Below, one piece after another: positions 47,633 through 57,088 of a stretch of DNA of 64,000 nucleotides; the first letter of the stretch is position 1, and every line of letters starts with the position of its first letter. Both the position numbers and the translations under genes were made by a program. Under the pieces are notes generated by a model, which was not told the origin of the DNA, ran no database searches, and saw only the letters and a list, made by a program, of their open reading frames with translations. Source of the stretch: an uncultured Bacteroides sp. (lineage in GTDB: Bacteria > Bacteroidota > Bacteroidia > Bacteroidales > Bacteroidaceae); NCBI GenBank assembly GCA_900766005.1, contig CAAFTU010000023.1:1-64000 (forward strand), read 5' to 3'.

Positions 47633-47712
47633 GAAGAAAGAGCTTGAAGCAAAATTTGAAGCAAAATTGAAGAAAGCTTAATGTTAAGCTTGAAGTAAAA
47701 TTCGAAATAAGA
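47633..47712 (+). repeat. Degenerate short repeats downstream of the S9 peptidase gene
   Basis: The words gcttgaag and gaagcaaaatt recur several times in degenerate form (such as cttgaagcaaaatttgaagc). No gene is evident. Probably slippage-generated spacer before the terminator. Confidence 0.45.
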
Positions 47713-47735
47713 GCACTTAAACAAGTGAAATAAAA

Positions 47736-47774
47736 AACAGCCCTGCCGCAAAAAAAAAAGCGAGCAGGGCTGTT
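47736..47774. terminator. Convergent terminator between the S9 peptidase and pspC genes
   Basis: An 11-base perfect stem AACAGCCCTGC / GCAGGGCTGTT with a 17-base loop that contains ten A's. On the minus strand it is followed by TTTTTTATT, making it a good terminator for pspC; on the plus strand the T tail is weaker. Confidence 0.8.
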
Positions 47775-47867
47775 TACATTTATAATCAACTAAAACACAC
47801 AATTTTCAATTCGTCAGCGTACGCCTATCAATAACGTCCGTCTATCAGCAGCATTCGTCTATCAGTC

Positions 47868-49085
47868 TTAGAATGCCATCATCTGATAGTTTCCGTGAAC
47901 GGGCCACTGGATAGCAGTGAGCGCAAATATGAGCATCACGACGGATGCCACCCACAAAATGAGCATGAACCACTTGGCCACATTGCCCATCGGTGCCCAC
48001 TGGAAGAGACGACGGAGAACGACGTGTACCAATGCAGCCAGCGGAATGCCAATGGACAGCATACCGGCCACGAAACTTGCCAGTGTCATCAAGGGTGACA
48101 AGTGGGAGAATGCTCCCATAGACAGGTCGGGCAAAAACTCATAGAAGACGGCTCCGCCGGTGACAATCATCAGAATGGCAAGCAAAAACATACCTACCAG
48201 TGCCAAAGCGAAAAAGAAGAGCAACGGACAGCAAAGTATGATCAGGGCTATGAGGAATACCTTAAACAGTATAGCTGCCACGGTAACAATGCCGTCGCCC
48301 AGCTTCTGCATGAAAGTGCGCGATTTCGCCGAATTGACACAGTCATTCATCCCGTCGGCCACTTTCTCAAATCCGTCGGTCACTGTGCGGCCGATGTTCT
48401 CCAACGTCACTGCCTCCCCCCGCATGCTGAGTTTTTCGGCAGCAGTATGTGCTTCGGGGATGATCAGCCAGCCCAACAGGTAGCAGAGTATCATCGGACA
48501 GTAAGGAACAAAACACAGCACAATCATCAGCACGCGCATCAGCGTGACATCCCATCCGAAGTAAGCAGCCAGGCCGGCAGCCACTCCCCCCATCAGTCTG
48601 TTATCCGGATCACGGTACAGACGGCGCTGTATCCCGTCCTGCTGTGAAGAAGCATTTTCATCCGAAGAAGCATCGTTTGAAGAAGCATCACCCGAGCAAT
48701 TATCATCCGAAGAAGTATTCTCGCTGGAAGAAGCCGCATCTGCATCCGCTGCAGCGTCTGCACCCGACGATGCCGAAGCACTATCAGCACCCGAATTCGC
48801 CCCCCCAGCCTCTGCAGCATCTGAATCATCAAAATCCTCGGGCTTCCCCATACGGGCTATCACTTCCTCCACATCTGTCAGTGTAATGACTTGCTTCAAG
48901 TCCGTCAGTTTCTCTGTAAACAGTTCGGAGATGCGCATCTCTATATCATCCACAATCTCATCAGCCCCTTCCTGCTTACGGAAAAAATGCGTAAGATTGA
49001 GGAGGTAATTATCCAACAGGCGGTAAGCATCCTCATCAATGTGATAAACGGTTCCGCCTAAATTAACGGTTAATGTCTTTTTCAT
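47868..49085 (-). CDS. PspC-domain membrane protein
   Basis: 405 residues. The N-terminal 90 residues (LTVNLGGTVYHIDEDAYRLL, DIEMRISELFTEKL, VEEVIARMGKPEDF) are a helical domain found ahead of PspC in Bacteroidota. A Ser/Asp/Ala-rich linker (about 93-148) follows, then the PspC domain (about 152-210: RRLYRDPDNRLMGGVAAGLAAYFG in split form, YLLGWLIIPE), and five or six more membrane helices to the C-terminus. It probably senses or counters envelope stress at the inner membrane. A PadR-type regulator precedes it by 163 bases with an array of 8-base repeats between, so the regulator probably controls this gene. Confidence 0.88.
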   Translation of the reverse strand: MKKTLTVNLGGTVYHIDEDAYRLLDNYLLNLTHFFRKQEGADEIVDDIEMRISELFTEKLTDLKQVITLTDVEEVIARMGKPEDFDDSDAAEAGGANSGADSASASSGADAAADADAASSSENTSSDDNCSGDASSNDASSDENASSQQDGIQRRLYRDPDNRLMGGVAAGLAAYFGWDVTLMRVLMIVLCFVPYCPMILCYLLGWLIIPEAHTAAEKLSMRGEAVTLENIGRTVTDGFEKVADGMNDCVNSAKSRTFMQKLGDGIVTVAAILFKVFLIALIILCCPLLFFFALALVGMFLLAILMIVTGGAVFYEFLPDLSMGAFSHLSPLMTLASFVAGMLSIGIPLAALVHVVLRRLFQWAPMGNVAKWFMLILWVASVVMLIFALTAIQWPVHGNYQMMAF

Positions 49086-49095
49086 CGTTATTTCA

Positions 49096-49135
49096 AATTT
49101 CGTAATTTCGTAATTTCTTAATCTCGTAATTCCTT
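49096..49135 (-). repeat. Five 8-base tandem repeats between padR and pspC
   Basis: The plus strand shows AATTTCGT, AATTTCGT, AATTTCTT, AATCTCGT, AATTCCTT in a row. They lie 11 bases before the pspC ATG, in the leader. Copy-number change could alter spacing and expression. Confidence 0.65.
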
Positions 49136-49248
49136 CATTTCATTCATTCTCACTTACTTGTGATTGCTTGATTGCTATGATTTCGGATGAGCCACACCAG
49201 GAAATACTGAGGAAACGAGTCCCTTCAGCCTGGAACTTCGCAAGCGGA

Positions 49249-49575
49249 CTACCGGTTGGCTATGTGATTCACCGTTTCGTTCAGTTCTCTCCACGACACC
49301 TCCAGTTCGCCCAGAAACTCCTTCCCCTTTTCCGTGAGCTGGTAATACTTGCGTGGCGGTCCTTGCGTAGATTCCACCCACTCATAACTCAACAGTTCAT
49401 CGTTCTTGAGGCGAGTCAGCAGAGGATAGAGAGTGCCTTCTACCACAATCAGCTTAGCCTCCTTCAATTTCTGAATAATGTCCGATGCATAGGCGGGCTC
49501 TTTGTGAAGCAACAGCAGGATGCAATACTCAAGCATACCTTTACGCATCTGTGACTTTACATTGTCTACTTTCAT
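49249..49575 (-). CDS. PadR-family transcriptional regulator
   Basis: A 108-residue PadR-type winged-helix protein of normal length: MLEYCILLLLHKEPAYASDIIQKL (helix-turn-helix, written split in the sequence at about 13-36), EGTLYPLLTRLKNDELL (recognition helix) and the wing GPPRKYYQLTEKGKEFL. PadR proteins usually repress a neighbouring stress or transport gene and are released by a ligand. Here the pspC gene follows on the same strand, a frequent pairing in Bacteroidota. A -7 element TATATTTG lies at 49597-49604 on the minus strand, 22 bases before the ATG at 49575. Confidence 0.92.
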   Translation of the reverse strand: MKVDNVKSQMRKGMLEYCILLLLHKEPAYASDIIQKLKEAKLIVVEGTLYPLLTRLKNDELLSYEWVESTQGPPRKYYQLTEKGKEFLGELEVSWRELNETVNHIANR

Positions 49576-49596
49576 CGTTAGCTATTTTGTTTGGCA

Positions 49597-49604
49597 CAAA
49601 TATA
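49597..49604 (-). promoter_or_regulatory. -7 element of padR
   Basis: The minus strand reads TATATTTG, matching TAnnTTTG, 22 bases before the ATG. No exact -33 TTTG at 19-21 bases. Confidence 0.45.
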
Positions 49605-49788
49605 GGCATTGGGTTAGTACTATGTATTACAAGGTATCTTATTTTAATAATTATTAGCATTATGAGCAGAATGTTCTGAAACAGGAAAGGGGAAATGAAG
49701 CTTTTGAGAGGAAGAATACTGATAGATCCTCATGGAAAGATTGCAGCTGCCAACCCTACCATAGAGGATCTGAAAAAATGGGGGATGC

Positions 49789-50325
49789 TTACAGGGACTG
49801 ATCGCCGGATGCCTCAGCATTCGCCTTGCGTGCCCATGCAAACAGAGCAGGATTGATGTGACAATAGCCTGTAGGATTCTTATCAAGATAGTCCTGATGA
49901 TAGTCCTCAGCGGAATAGAAGTTTTCCAACGGAAGCACTTCCACCACTACCGGGGCCTCGTATTGTGCAGCCAATGCATCCACAGCCTGACGGATGACGG
50001 GCAAATCGGAAGCATCGGTGTAGTAAATGCCTGTGCGGTACTGCGTGCCATGGTCTTCCCCCTGACGGTTCAGACTTGTGGGGTCGATGGTTTTGAAATA
50101 GAGCTCGAGCAGGAACTCCAGTCCCAATATGTCTGCATCATAGACCACATGCACCGTTTCTGCAGCGTGAGTGTCTCCTGTGCAGACTTGCTTATACGAC
50201 GGATGAGGAAGCGTACTGTTGGCATAACCCGTTTCAGTGTGCTCCACTCCCCGAATTTGCTTCAGGAAATGTTCTGTTCCCCAAAAGCATCCCCCGGCAA
50301 GATAGATTTCAGCTTTCTTTTTCAT
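49789..50325 (-). CDS. msrA: Peptide-methionine (S)-S-oxide reductase
   Basis: 178 residues, standard for MsrA. The catalytic motif GGCFWGTEHF is at about 11-20 with the nucleophile Cys13. Further family landmarks are TETGYANSTLPHPSYKQVCTGDTHAAE (split, about 31-57), DPTSLNRQGEDHGTQYRTGIYY (split) and NFYSAEDYHQDYLDKNP. It reduces oxidised methionine in proteins using thioredoxin, in the cytosol. Single-gene unit on the minus strand; a -7 element is at 50352-50359. No MsrB domain is fused. Confidence 0.96.
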   Translation of the reverse strand: MKKKAEIYLAGGCFWGTEHFLKQIRGVEHTETGYANSTLPHPSYKQVCTGDTHAAETVHVVYDADILGLEFLLELYFKTIDPTSLNRQGEDHGTQYRTGIYYTDASDLPVIRQAVDALAAQYEAPVVVEVLPLENFYSAEDYHQDYLDKNPTGYCHINPALFAWARKANAEASGDQSL

Positions 50326-50351
50326 TTCAGTTTGATTTTTGATTACTAGTA

Positions 50352-50359
50352 CAAAGATA
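50352..50359 (-). promoter_or_regulatory. -7 element of msrA
   Basis: The minus strand reads TATCTTTG, matching TAnnTTTG, 27 bases before the ATG at 50325. The region further upstream lacks a TTTG at -33. Confidence 0.5.
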
Positions 50360-50457
50360 ATGGTTTTCTCTCCCTAAGCCACCGCCAGTGAAAGAAAAAC
50401 GCATGAGAAAAAACGCATAATGAAGATACCCATGAATAAGGGAAGAAACATAAAGCC

Positions 50458-50500
50458 ACGAACTTATTCTCTTGTCTTAAAAAGAGATAAGTTCGTTTTT
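50458..50500 (+). terminator. Strong hairpin with T-run upstream of the Rpn-type gene
   Basis: Arms ACGAACTTAT-T-CTCTT and AAGAG-ATAAGTTCGT (15 pairs, one bulged T) with a short loop, followed by TTTTTGTTTG on the plus strand. It has the form of a rho-independent terminator, but no gene on the plus strand ends nearby, so it may be an attenuator or the remnant of a lost gene. Confidence 0.65.
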
Positions 50501-50594
50501 GTTTGCATTATATGCACAACACATGGATTAATTTACTATCTTCGTAGTGTGAAAAATAAACGAATCAAACCACTAATGTAACAAAGGAGGAGTT

Positions 50595-51494
50595 ATGATA
50601 ACATTGCATGAACGATATGTAAATTTTTATACCGATTTCGCCTTTAAAAAACTATTCGGAACAGAAGTTAACAAAGATTTACTAATCAGTTTTTTAAATG
50701 CCCTATTACAAGGCAAGGAATTGATTAAGGATTTAAAATATATCAATACAGAAAATCTGGGTACACAGGAATATGACCGGAAGGCAGTGTTTGATGTATA
50801 TTGTGAAACGGAAGATGGCCGGAGAATTCTCGTAGAAATGCAGAAAGCTGAGCAGCAGTTCTTCAAAGACAGGAGTATTTTCTATTCTACTTTCCCCATA
50901 CGTGATCAAGCTGTGAAAGGAAATAGTTGGGATTACCGCTTGAATGCTGTCTATACTATTGGTATCTTGAACTTTTCATTTGATGATAATACCTCGGACT
51001 ATTATCATCACACGGTGAAGTTGGTAGATATTGACACACAGAAAGTGTTTTATGATAAACTGACATATATCTATTTGGAAATGCCCAAATTTCACAAGAC
51101 AGAAGAACAGTTGGAAACGATGTTCGATAAGTGGCTGTACGCCATCAAACATATGTCTAGCTTGATTAACCGTCCAGTTGTGCTTCGCGATAAAGTGTTT
51201 TCCCGTTTGTTTGAAGCAGCCGAAATAGCCCGTTTCAATCCGCAAGAGCGTATGAGTTACGAGGAATCGCTGAAGAATTATAGAGATTGGTTCAGTGTTA
51301 TGAAAACTGCTCAGATCAAGGGAGAAGCAGAAGGTTTTGAGCGAGGTATAAAAAAGGGGATGCAGGAAGGATTGGAGAAAGGTAAATCACAAGGCATTTT
51401 GGAAGTAGCCACAAAATTAAAATCCCTGCATCTACCAACAGATCAGATTAAAGCTGCCACAGGCTTATCAGAAGAAGACATTGAAAAGTTATGA
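50595..51494 (+). CDS. Rpn-family PD-(D/E)XK nuclease (recombination-promoting nuclease/putative transposase family)
   Basis: 299 residues. The N-terminal nuclease core shows FYTDFAFKKLFGTE (about 12-25), then FDVYCETEDGRRILVEMQ (about 65-82, the D...ExQ form of the PD-(D/E)XK site) and RSIFYST. The C-terminal tail has charged helical repeats (GEAEGFERGIKKGMQEGLEKG split near 246-270) and a short helical end (LPTDQIKAATGLSEEDIEKL), typical of Rpn proteins. Known Rpn proteins cut DNA and aid RecA-independent recombination, and some act in phage defence. An AAAGGAGGAG ribosome site lies just before the ATG at 50595. Confidence 0.92.
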   Translation: MITLHERYVNFYTDFAFKKLFGTEVNKDLLISFLNALLQGKELIKDLKYINTENLGTQEYDRKAVFDVYCETEDGRRILVEMQKAEQQFFKDRSIFYSTFPIRDQAVKGNSWDYRLNAVYTIGILNFSFDDNTSDYYHHTVKLVDIDTQKVFYDKLTYIYLEMPKFHKTEEQLETMFDKWLYAIKHMSSLINRPVVLRDKVFSRLFEAAEIARFNPQERMSYEESLKNYRDWFSVMKTAQIKGEAEGFERGIKKGMQEGLEKGKSQGILEVATKLKSLHLPTDQIKAATGLSEEDIEKL

Positions 51495-51648
51495 TAAGGT
51501 CAAAACAAACAAGACGTAAATTGTAAAATTGAATCTCCTTTCAAAAGAATCAATACATTCCATTTCATTTTTATAAGAGTTTTCAATACCATACTCCTTA
51601 CAGGGGATAACAAATCCTTTTCAAAAGGAAGAAGAAAGGTGTACGAAT

Positions 51649-51685
51649 AAAAAAAGCGGGTCTGTTTTCACAACCCACTTTTTTT
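51649..51685. terminator. Convergent terminator between the Rpn-type gene and the peptide transporter
   Basis: Arms AAAAAAAGCGGGT and ACCCACTTTTTTT (one C-A mismatch) around a loop CTGTTTTCACA. A-rich and T-rich flanks make it work in both directions. The rest of 51495-51790 holds nothing I recognise. Confidence 0.8.
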
Positions 51686-51790
51686 ATTCTTGTTACTTCT
51701 TTATTATGAAGTAATTTCTGCTAAGTAATTTTTAAGGAACTTGTTTTACCAAGCCTTTTCCACTAAACAGTTTCAATGAAGCTGTTCTAA

Positions 51791-53314
51791 TTATGCTACC
51801 TTTTCGAGTTTCTTCATGATAGAGAACATGAACAGAGCTGAGAGCAAGCAGAGGATTACGAATACAGCCCATACTTGCCACAAAGGCAGGCTGGTACCCC
51901 ATAAGAAAGTACCTACGGCAGTCAACAGGTTACCGATGGCTGTAGCCACAAACCAACCACCCATCATCAAACCTTTAAGTTTCGGCGGCGCTACCTTAGA
52001 TACGAAAGAGATACCCATCGGAGAAAGCAACAGCTCGCCGAATGTCAGCACGAGGTAAGTAGACATTAACCATTTGGGTGATACAAACGAAGCAGTACCT
52101 TCGGAAATGGCTACAGCCTGTTCACCAGAGCTGGGCAATCCGAATGAACCGAGTGCCATGATGGTGAATCCCAAAGCAGCAACCAACATACCCAACGCAA
52201 TCTTACGGGGAGCAGAAGGTTCTTTTCCGCGCTTAGCCAATGCACTAAAGAGGGCAATGGAGAACGGAGTCAGAGCCACTACAAAGAAGGGGTTAAAATG
52301 CTGGAAGATAGGAGCTGAAACGAGAGTAGATTCAGGAAGCATGTTGTACTTGTAGAACAATCCTCCCAAAGCAGCTACAATCACCAAGGCTGAGATACCT
52401 TTTGCCTTTGCAGTCTTTCCCTGGAAGAGAGAGAATGAAGCATAGACAATGAAAATAACTAGCAGCAGGTTGGACACAGAAAACGCCATGCTTTCTACTC
52501 CTGAAGAGTTGCGTGCAGTGAATTCATCGGCAAACAGAGTCAGCGTCAATCCGTTCTGATGGAAAGCCATCCAGAAGAAGATAACAACGGTAAATACAAG
52601 ACAGAGAGCCACAATGCGCTGGCGAGTTTCGGCCGGAGAAATTTCCTGGCTGTGTTCTTGCTTATCACCACTGGAAGCTTTTGATCCTTCTACGTGACGG
52701 AAAGTGCTGCGGAATGCGTAATAGATAGCAATAGAGAGAATGAGGGAAACGCAAGCCACTCCGAAAGCAAAGTGGTAAGAATCACCTTCACTGAAACCTA
52801 ACTTTTCCTGCGCATATGTCATGATTTCTACAGCCATAGTCGGAGCAAACAGGGCACCGATGTTGATGGCCATATAGAAGATAGAGAAAGCAGAGTCACG
52901 CTTGGCAGCATATTCAGGTGCATCGTAGAGGTTACCTACCATTACCTGAAGGTTACCCTTGAATAAACCTGTGCCACAACTGATGAGCAACAGAGCTGCC
53001 ATCATTCCAGCTACTGCAAATGAACCTGAACCCAGCGGAAGAGCAAGGAACAGATAACCTAAAAACATGATGATAATACCGATGGTAACCATCTTTCCAT
53101 AACCGAACTTGTCGGCTAGAATACCACCCACCAAAGGGAGAAAATAAACCAAGGCCAAAAATGAGCCATAAATAGTACCTGCTACTTCGGGAGAGAATCC
53201 GAAGTTGGCTTTCAGAAACAATACGAATACGGCAAGCATCGTATAGTAACCAAAGCGTTCGCCCGTATTAGCCAAGGCTAATGCATATAAACCTTTCGGT
53301 TGTCCTTCAAACAT
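51791..53314 (-). CDS. Proton-dependent oligopeptide transporter (POT/PTR family, MFS)
   Basis: 507 residues with about 14 hydrophobic helices. The first helix carries ANTGERFGYYTM (about 15-26), the POT signature region in which the first Glu of the usual ExxER is replaced by Asn. A GGILADKFGYGK motif (MFS loop 2-3) follows near 63-74, then FSIFYMAINIGALFAP (PTR2 signature, about 143-158). It imports di- and tripeptides with protons through the inner membrane. Single-gene transcript from a good promoter at 53352-53381; convergent with the Rpn-type gene over a shared terminator. Confidence 0.92.
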   Translation of the reverse strand: MFEGQPKGLYALALANTGERFGYYTMLAVFVLFLKANFGFSPEVAGTIYGSFLALVYFLPLVGGILADKFGYGKMVTIGIIIMFLGYLFLALPLGSGSFAVAGMMAALLLISCGTGLFKGNLQVMVGNLYDAPEYAAKRDSAFSIFYMAINIGALFAPTMAVEIMTYAQEKLGFSEGDSYHFAFGVACVSLILSIAIYYAFRSTFRHVEGSKASSGDKQEHSQEISPAETRQRIVALCLVFTVVIFFWMAFHQNGLTLTLFADEFTARNSSGVESMAFSVSNLLLVIFIVYASFSLFQGKTAKAKGISALVIVAALGGLFYKYNMLPESTLVSAPIFQHFNPFFVVALTPFSIALFSALAKRGKEPSAPRKIALGMLVAALGFTIMALGSFGLPSSGEQAVAISEGTASFVSPKWLMSTYLVLTFGELLLSPMGISFVSKVAPPKLKGLMMGGWFVATAIGNLLTAVGTFLWGTSLPLWQVWAVFVILCLLSALFMFSIMKKLEKVA

Positions 53315-53351
53315 AAAAAATAGATATTAGATTAATAATATGATTTTCTTG

Positions 53352-53381
53352 CAAATATAATCCTTTTTTTGATTTATCAAA
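53352..53381 (-). promoter_or_regulatory. Promoter of the peptide transporter gene
   Basis: On the minus strand TTTG (53378-53381) and TATATTTG (53352-53359) are 18 bases apart, close to the Bacteroides -33/-7 arrangement. The leader would be about 30 bases. Confidence 0.65.
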
Positions 53382-53450
53382 TAAACATAAAGTCACATTT
53401 ATTTGCAAATAGTGAGGTTTTGCCCAAAATGAAGCCCCCAAAGTGGCATG

Positions 53451-53930
53451 TTACGCCTCAAAGAGTGAGCAAATCGTTGCCCGCGACTCCCGGATCAGAT
53501 CATCGGGAGCAATCTTGATCTGCAACCCGCGCACGCCGCCGCTCACATAGATGTACGGGAACTGGGTGCAGGTTTCATGAATATAGGTGGGAAAATGCTT
53601 CTTCATGCCGATGGGTGAACAGCCTCCGCGGATGTAGCCGGTGAGAGGCAGCAGTTCTTTCATCGGGATGAGATCGCACTTCTTGTTGCCCGACACCTTG
53701 GCAGCCAGTTTCAGGTCGAGTTCGTGCTCGCCGGGAATGACACACACAAAATGACCGGTCTTATCGCCGTGAAGCACGAGGGTCTTGAAGACCTGCTCGA
53801 TATTTTCACCCAGACTGGCTGCCACATGAACAGCACTCAAATCGTTCTCGTCCACCTCATAAGGAATGAGCTCGTAGGCTATTTTGGCCTTATCGAGCAA
53901 GCGGGCGGCATTGGTTTTATTTATTTTCAT
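53451..53930 (-). CDS. ybaK: YbaK-type aminoacyl-tRNA deacylase (Cys-tRNA(Pro) deacylase)
   Basis: A 159-residue YbaK/EbsC-family protein of normal length. Family landmarks: LVLHGDKTGHFVCVIPGEHELDLK (split, about 49-72, with Lys and the conserved core), GYIRGGCSPIGMKK near 96-109 (the invariant GGxxPxG region) and YVSGGVRGLQIKI near 128-140. It removes cysteine wrongly loaded on tRNA(Pro). It lies 25 bases after uvrA on the same strand, so it is probably the second gene of that transcript. Confidence 0.93.
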   Translation of the reverse strand: MKINKTNAARLLDKAKIAYELIPYEVDENDLSAVHVAASLGENIEQVFKTLVLHGDKTGHFVCVIPGEHELDLKLAAKVSGNKKCDLIPMKELLPLTGYIRGGCSPIGMKKHFPTYIHETCTQFPYIYVSGGVRGLQIKIAPDDLIRESRATICSLFEA

Positions 53931-53955
53931 TGCACTATGTATTTTGTTTTCAATC

Positions 53956-56802
53956 TTAAAATCGCAGCTTCAGCTCTTCCCGCAGGAACCGGGCGGTGTA
54001 GCCCTTATCACTCTTCGCCACTTCCTCGGGAGTGCCGCAGCAGAGGAGCTGTCCCCCACCCTTTCCCCCTTCGGGTCCCATGTCGATGAGGTAGTCGGCC
54101 ATCTTGATGACATCGAGGTTGTGCTCAATGACGATGACTGTATTTCCCTTCTCCACAAGGCGGTTGAGCACGCCCAGGAGCACCCGGATGTCTTCGAAGT
54201 GAAGTCCCGTAGTGGGCTCATCGAGAATGTAGAGAGTCTTGCCGGTGTCGCGTTTAGCCAGTTCGGTAGCCAGTTTGACACGCTGGCTCTCCCCGCCAGA
54301 GAGGGTGGTAGACGACTGTCCGAGCTTGATGTAACCGAGGCCTACCTCTTGCAGCACCTTGATTTTATTGAGAATCTGCGGCACGTTCTCGAAGAACTCC
54401 ACGGCCCGGTTGATAGTCATGTCGAGCACATCGGCAATGGACTTGCCTTTGTAGCGCACTTCAAGAGTCTCGCGGTTGTAGCGCTTGCCGTGGCACACCT
54501 CACAAGGCACATAAACATCGGGCAGGAAGTTCATCTCAATGGTCTTATAGCCGTTGCCGGAGCAAGCTTCACACCGTCCGCCAGAGACGTTGAACGAGAA
54601 ACGTCCGGGTTTGTAACCGCGGATTTTGGCTTCGGGCAGACCGACAAACAGGCTGCGGATGTCGGAAAACACGCCGGTATAGGTAGCCGGATTGGAACGC
54701 GGTGTGCGCCCCAAAGGCGACTGGTCGACATTGACCACCTTATCAATATGCTCCAGCCCTTCGATGCTGTCGTAGGGCAAAGGGTCTTGCAGGGAACGGT
54801 AGAACTTCTGCGAAAGAATGGGCTGCAGGGTGTCGTTGATGAGGGTAGACTTGCCGCTGCCCGATACACCGGTGACACAGATGAGCTTGCCCAAGGGAAA
54901 CTCCACGCTGACATTCTTGAGGTTGTTGCCGCGAGCCCCGCGCAGCCAGATGGACTTGCCGTTTCCTTCGCGCCGGCGGGCAGGCACTTCAATCTCCATC
55001 TTGCCGTTGAGATACTGCGAAGTCAGGGTGTCGGTCTGCAGCATCTCCTGCGGTGTACCGGAGAACACCACTTCACCACCCAGCCGGCCGGCCTTCGGCC
55101 CCATGTCGATGATATGATCAGCCTCCAGCATCATGTCTTTATCATGCTCCACCACGATGACCGTGTTGCCGATGTCGCGAAGTTCCTTCAGCGAGTGGAT
55201 GAGGCGCACATTGTCGCGCTGGTGCAACCCGATACTGGGCTCATCGAGAATGTAGAGCACATTGACAAGCTGCGAACCGATCTGGGTAGCCAGGCGGATG
55301 CGCTGGCTTTCCCCACCGGACAGACTGACCGAAGTGCGGTTGAGCGACAGATAGTCGAGCCCCACATCGAGCAGAAACTTGAGGCGGGTGCGGATTTCCT
55401 TCAGAATCTCGGAAGCAATGAGCTGCTGCTTGTCGGACAGATGAGCATCCACCTGGTTGATCCATTCGTAGAGCTCGCTGATATCCATATTCGCCAGTTC
55501 GCAGATATTCTTGTCGTGGAGGCGAAAATGCAGGGCTTCCTTATTGAGACGCTGCCCCTTACACTCCGGACACACAGTGGTCATGGCAAACTGGTCCGCC
55601 CATTTCTGGGCAGTGGCCGAAGCGTCTTTCTCCTGCAGCATCTGAATATATTTAATCACCCCCTCGAAGGTGACAAAATAGTCGGACGAAGTACCGATGA
55701 GGCTGCTCTTGATTTTAATGCGCTCATCCGATCCGTAGAGCACTTCCTCAATGGCTTCGTCGGGGAAGTCCTTGAGGGGTGTCTTCAGCGTCAGTTCATA
55801 TTTCTCGAGCAAAGCAGCAATCTGCCAGAATATCATCGAGTTCTTGTATTTACCCAGCGGTGCGATGGCCCCTTCGTGGATAGAAATTTCGCGGTCGGGA
55901 ATCACCTTGTCCTCATCAATCTGGCTGACGATGCCCAGCCCCTTGCACTTGGGACAGGCTCCCTGCGGAGAATTGAACGAAAAGTTGTGCGGTGCCGGTT
56001 CGCGGTAAGCCAGTCCGGTGACAGGACACATGAGACGCTTGCTGTAATGACGCACCTCCTCCGTGTCGAGGTCGAGAATCATCATCAGCCCGTCGCCCTG
56101 ACGCATGGCAGTAGCCACACTCTGCTTCAGCCGTTTGACGTCCTTGTCGGCCACGATGAGTTTGTCTATCACCACCTCGATGTCGTGATTCTTGTAGCGG
56201 TCGAGCTTCATACCGTGCATCACCTCGCGCACCTCCCCGTCCACACGGACATAGAGATACCCCTTCTTGCGCACCTGCTCAAAGAGTTCGCGGTAATGTC
56301 CTTTCCGGGCCCGCACCACAGGCGCCAGCAGGTAGATTTTCTTTCCGGCATAATCCTTGAGAATGAGATTCAGGATCTGCTCTTCGGTGTATTTCACCAT
56401 CGGTTCGCCCGAAAGATAAGAATACGCCACGCCGGCACGGGCAAAAAGCAGACGGAGATAGTCGTATATCTCGGTCGTGGTGCCCACCGTGGAGCGGGGA
56501 TTCTTGTTCGTAGTCTTCTGTTCGATAGAAATCACCGGGCTCAGTCCCGTAATCTTGTCCACATCCGGACGTTCCAGATTGCCCAGAAAATTGCGGGCAT
56601 AAGCCGAAAAGGTTTCGATATAGCGGCGCTGTCCTTCAGCAAAAAGGGTGTCGAAAGCCAGGGACGATTTTCCGCTGCCGCTCAGTCCGGTAATAACGGT
56701 GAGACTGTTGCGGGGAATCTCGGCATCAATGTCTTTCAAGTTGTGCACGCGCGCACCATACACATTAATATATTCTTTTTCTTGCATATTCATAGGATCC
56801 AT
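53956..56802 (-). CDS. uvrA: Excinuclease ABC subunit A
   Basis: 948 residues, standard UvrA. First ATPase Walker [10 protein letters not shown] near 38-46; zinc module CPKCKGLG near 280; first signature [13 protein letters not shown] near 490; second Walker [10 protein letters not shown] near 640; second zinc module [10 protein letters not shown]...[10 protein letters not shown] near 735-765; second signature [13 protein letters not shown] near 830. It recognises bulky DNA damage with UvrB. ATG choices are 56802, 56793 and 56787. A -7 element at 56811-56818 would start transcription almost at the first ATG, so 56787 or 56793 is more likely. The opposite strand is open for 1003 codons here, which I take as a codon-bias shadow. 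Confidence 0.97.
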   Translation of the reverse strand: MDPMNMQEKEYINVYGARVHNLKDIDAEIPRNSLTVITGLSGSGKSSLAFDTLFAEGQRRYIETFSAYARNFLGNLERPDVDKITGLSPVISIEQKTTNKNPRSTVGTTTEIYDYLRLLFARAGVAYSYLSGEPMVKYTEEQILNLILKDYAGKKIYLLAPVVRARKGHYRELFEQVRKKGYLYVRVDGEVREVMHGMKLDRYKNHDIEVVIDKLIVADKDVKRLKQSVATAMRQGDGLMMILDLDTEEVRHYSKRLMCPVTGLAYREPAPHNFSFNSPQGACPKCKGLGIVSQIDEDKVIPDREISIHEGAIAPLGKYKNSMIFWQIAALLEKYELTLKTPLKDFPDEAIEEVLYGSDERIKIKSSLIGTSSDYFVTFEGVIKYIQMLQEKDASATAQKWADQFAMTTVCPECKGQRLNKEALHFRLHDKNICELANMDISELYEWINQVDAHLSDKQQLIASEILKEIRTRLKFLLDVGLDYLSLNRTSVSLSGGESQRIRLATQIGSQLVNVLYILDEPSIGLHQRDNVRLIHSLKELRDIGNTVIVVEHDKDMMLEADHIIDMGPKAGRLGGEVVFSGTPQEMLQTDTLTSQYLNGKMEIEVPARRREGNGKSIWLRGARGNNLKNVSVEFPLGKLICVTGVSGSGKSTLINDTLQPILSQKFYRSLQDPLPYDSIEGLEHIDKVVNVDQSPLGRTPRSNPATYTGVFSDIRSLFVGLPEAKIRGYKPGRFSFNVSGGRCEACSGNGYKTIEMNFLPDVYVPCEVCHGKRYNRETLEVRYKGKSIADVLDMTINRAVEFFENVPQILNKIKVLQEVGLGYIKLGQSSTTLSGGESQRVKLATELAKRDTGKTLYILDEPTTGLHFEDIRVLLGVLNRLVEKGNTVIVIEHNLDVIKMADYLIDMGPEGGKGGGQLLCCGTPEEVAKSDKGYTARFLREELKLRF

Positions 56803-56810
56803 ATTGGATG

Positions 56811-56818
56811 CAAATTTA
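56811..56818 (-). promoter_or_regulatory. Candidate -7 element of uvrA-ybaK
   Basis: The minus strand reads TAAATTTG (TAnnTTTG) nine bases before the first possible ATG at 56802. If used, the mRNA would start near 56804 and translation would begin at an internal ATG. Confidence 0.4.
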
Positions 56819-56924
56819 ATGTTTCCGCTCGAAATATACGCCTAAAAAGATACAATAATACACCGAAAAAGAAACAATATTATTTTCTTAACTGAATTCT
56901 TAGGAAGATATAAGGCATTATTCG

Positions 56925-56932
56925 TACCTTTG
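56925..56932 (+). promoter_or_regulatory. -7 element of the LysM protein gene
   Basis: TACCTTTG matches TAnnTTTG, with transcription expected near 56939 and a leader of about 150 bases. No exact -33 is visible. Confidence 0.45.
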
Positions 56933-57088
56933 CCTCTTCAATGCAGGAAGTATCAGGAAAGCATAACGCAAAGCCGCATGAAAGCGCTCCAGGAAGCATC
57001 AGGGATGCCTGACATGAAGCTGCGGCATGGATTCCAGATTGATTACAACGGCGTGAAACATTCTATATACCATTAATTGAATTTACGG

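Noticed and set aside
46341..47789. A 482-codon open frame opposite the S9 peptidase
   Set aside because: The peptidase has a full catalytic triad in the sense frame; the antisense frame crosses the terminator and shows no domain.
50595..51494. Rpn-type gene as an insertion sequence
   Set aside because: No terminal inverted repeats or target-site duplication could be seen at its ends. The family is often labelled transposase but acts as a nuclease.
53884..56895. A 1003-codon open frame on the plus strand opposite uvrA
   Set aside because: It mirrors uvrA almost exactly, has no family features, and uvrA carries every expected motif. Codon bias of the real gene keeps the antisense frame open.
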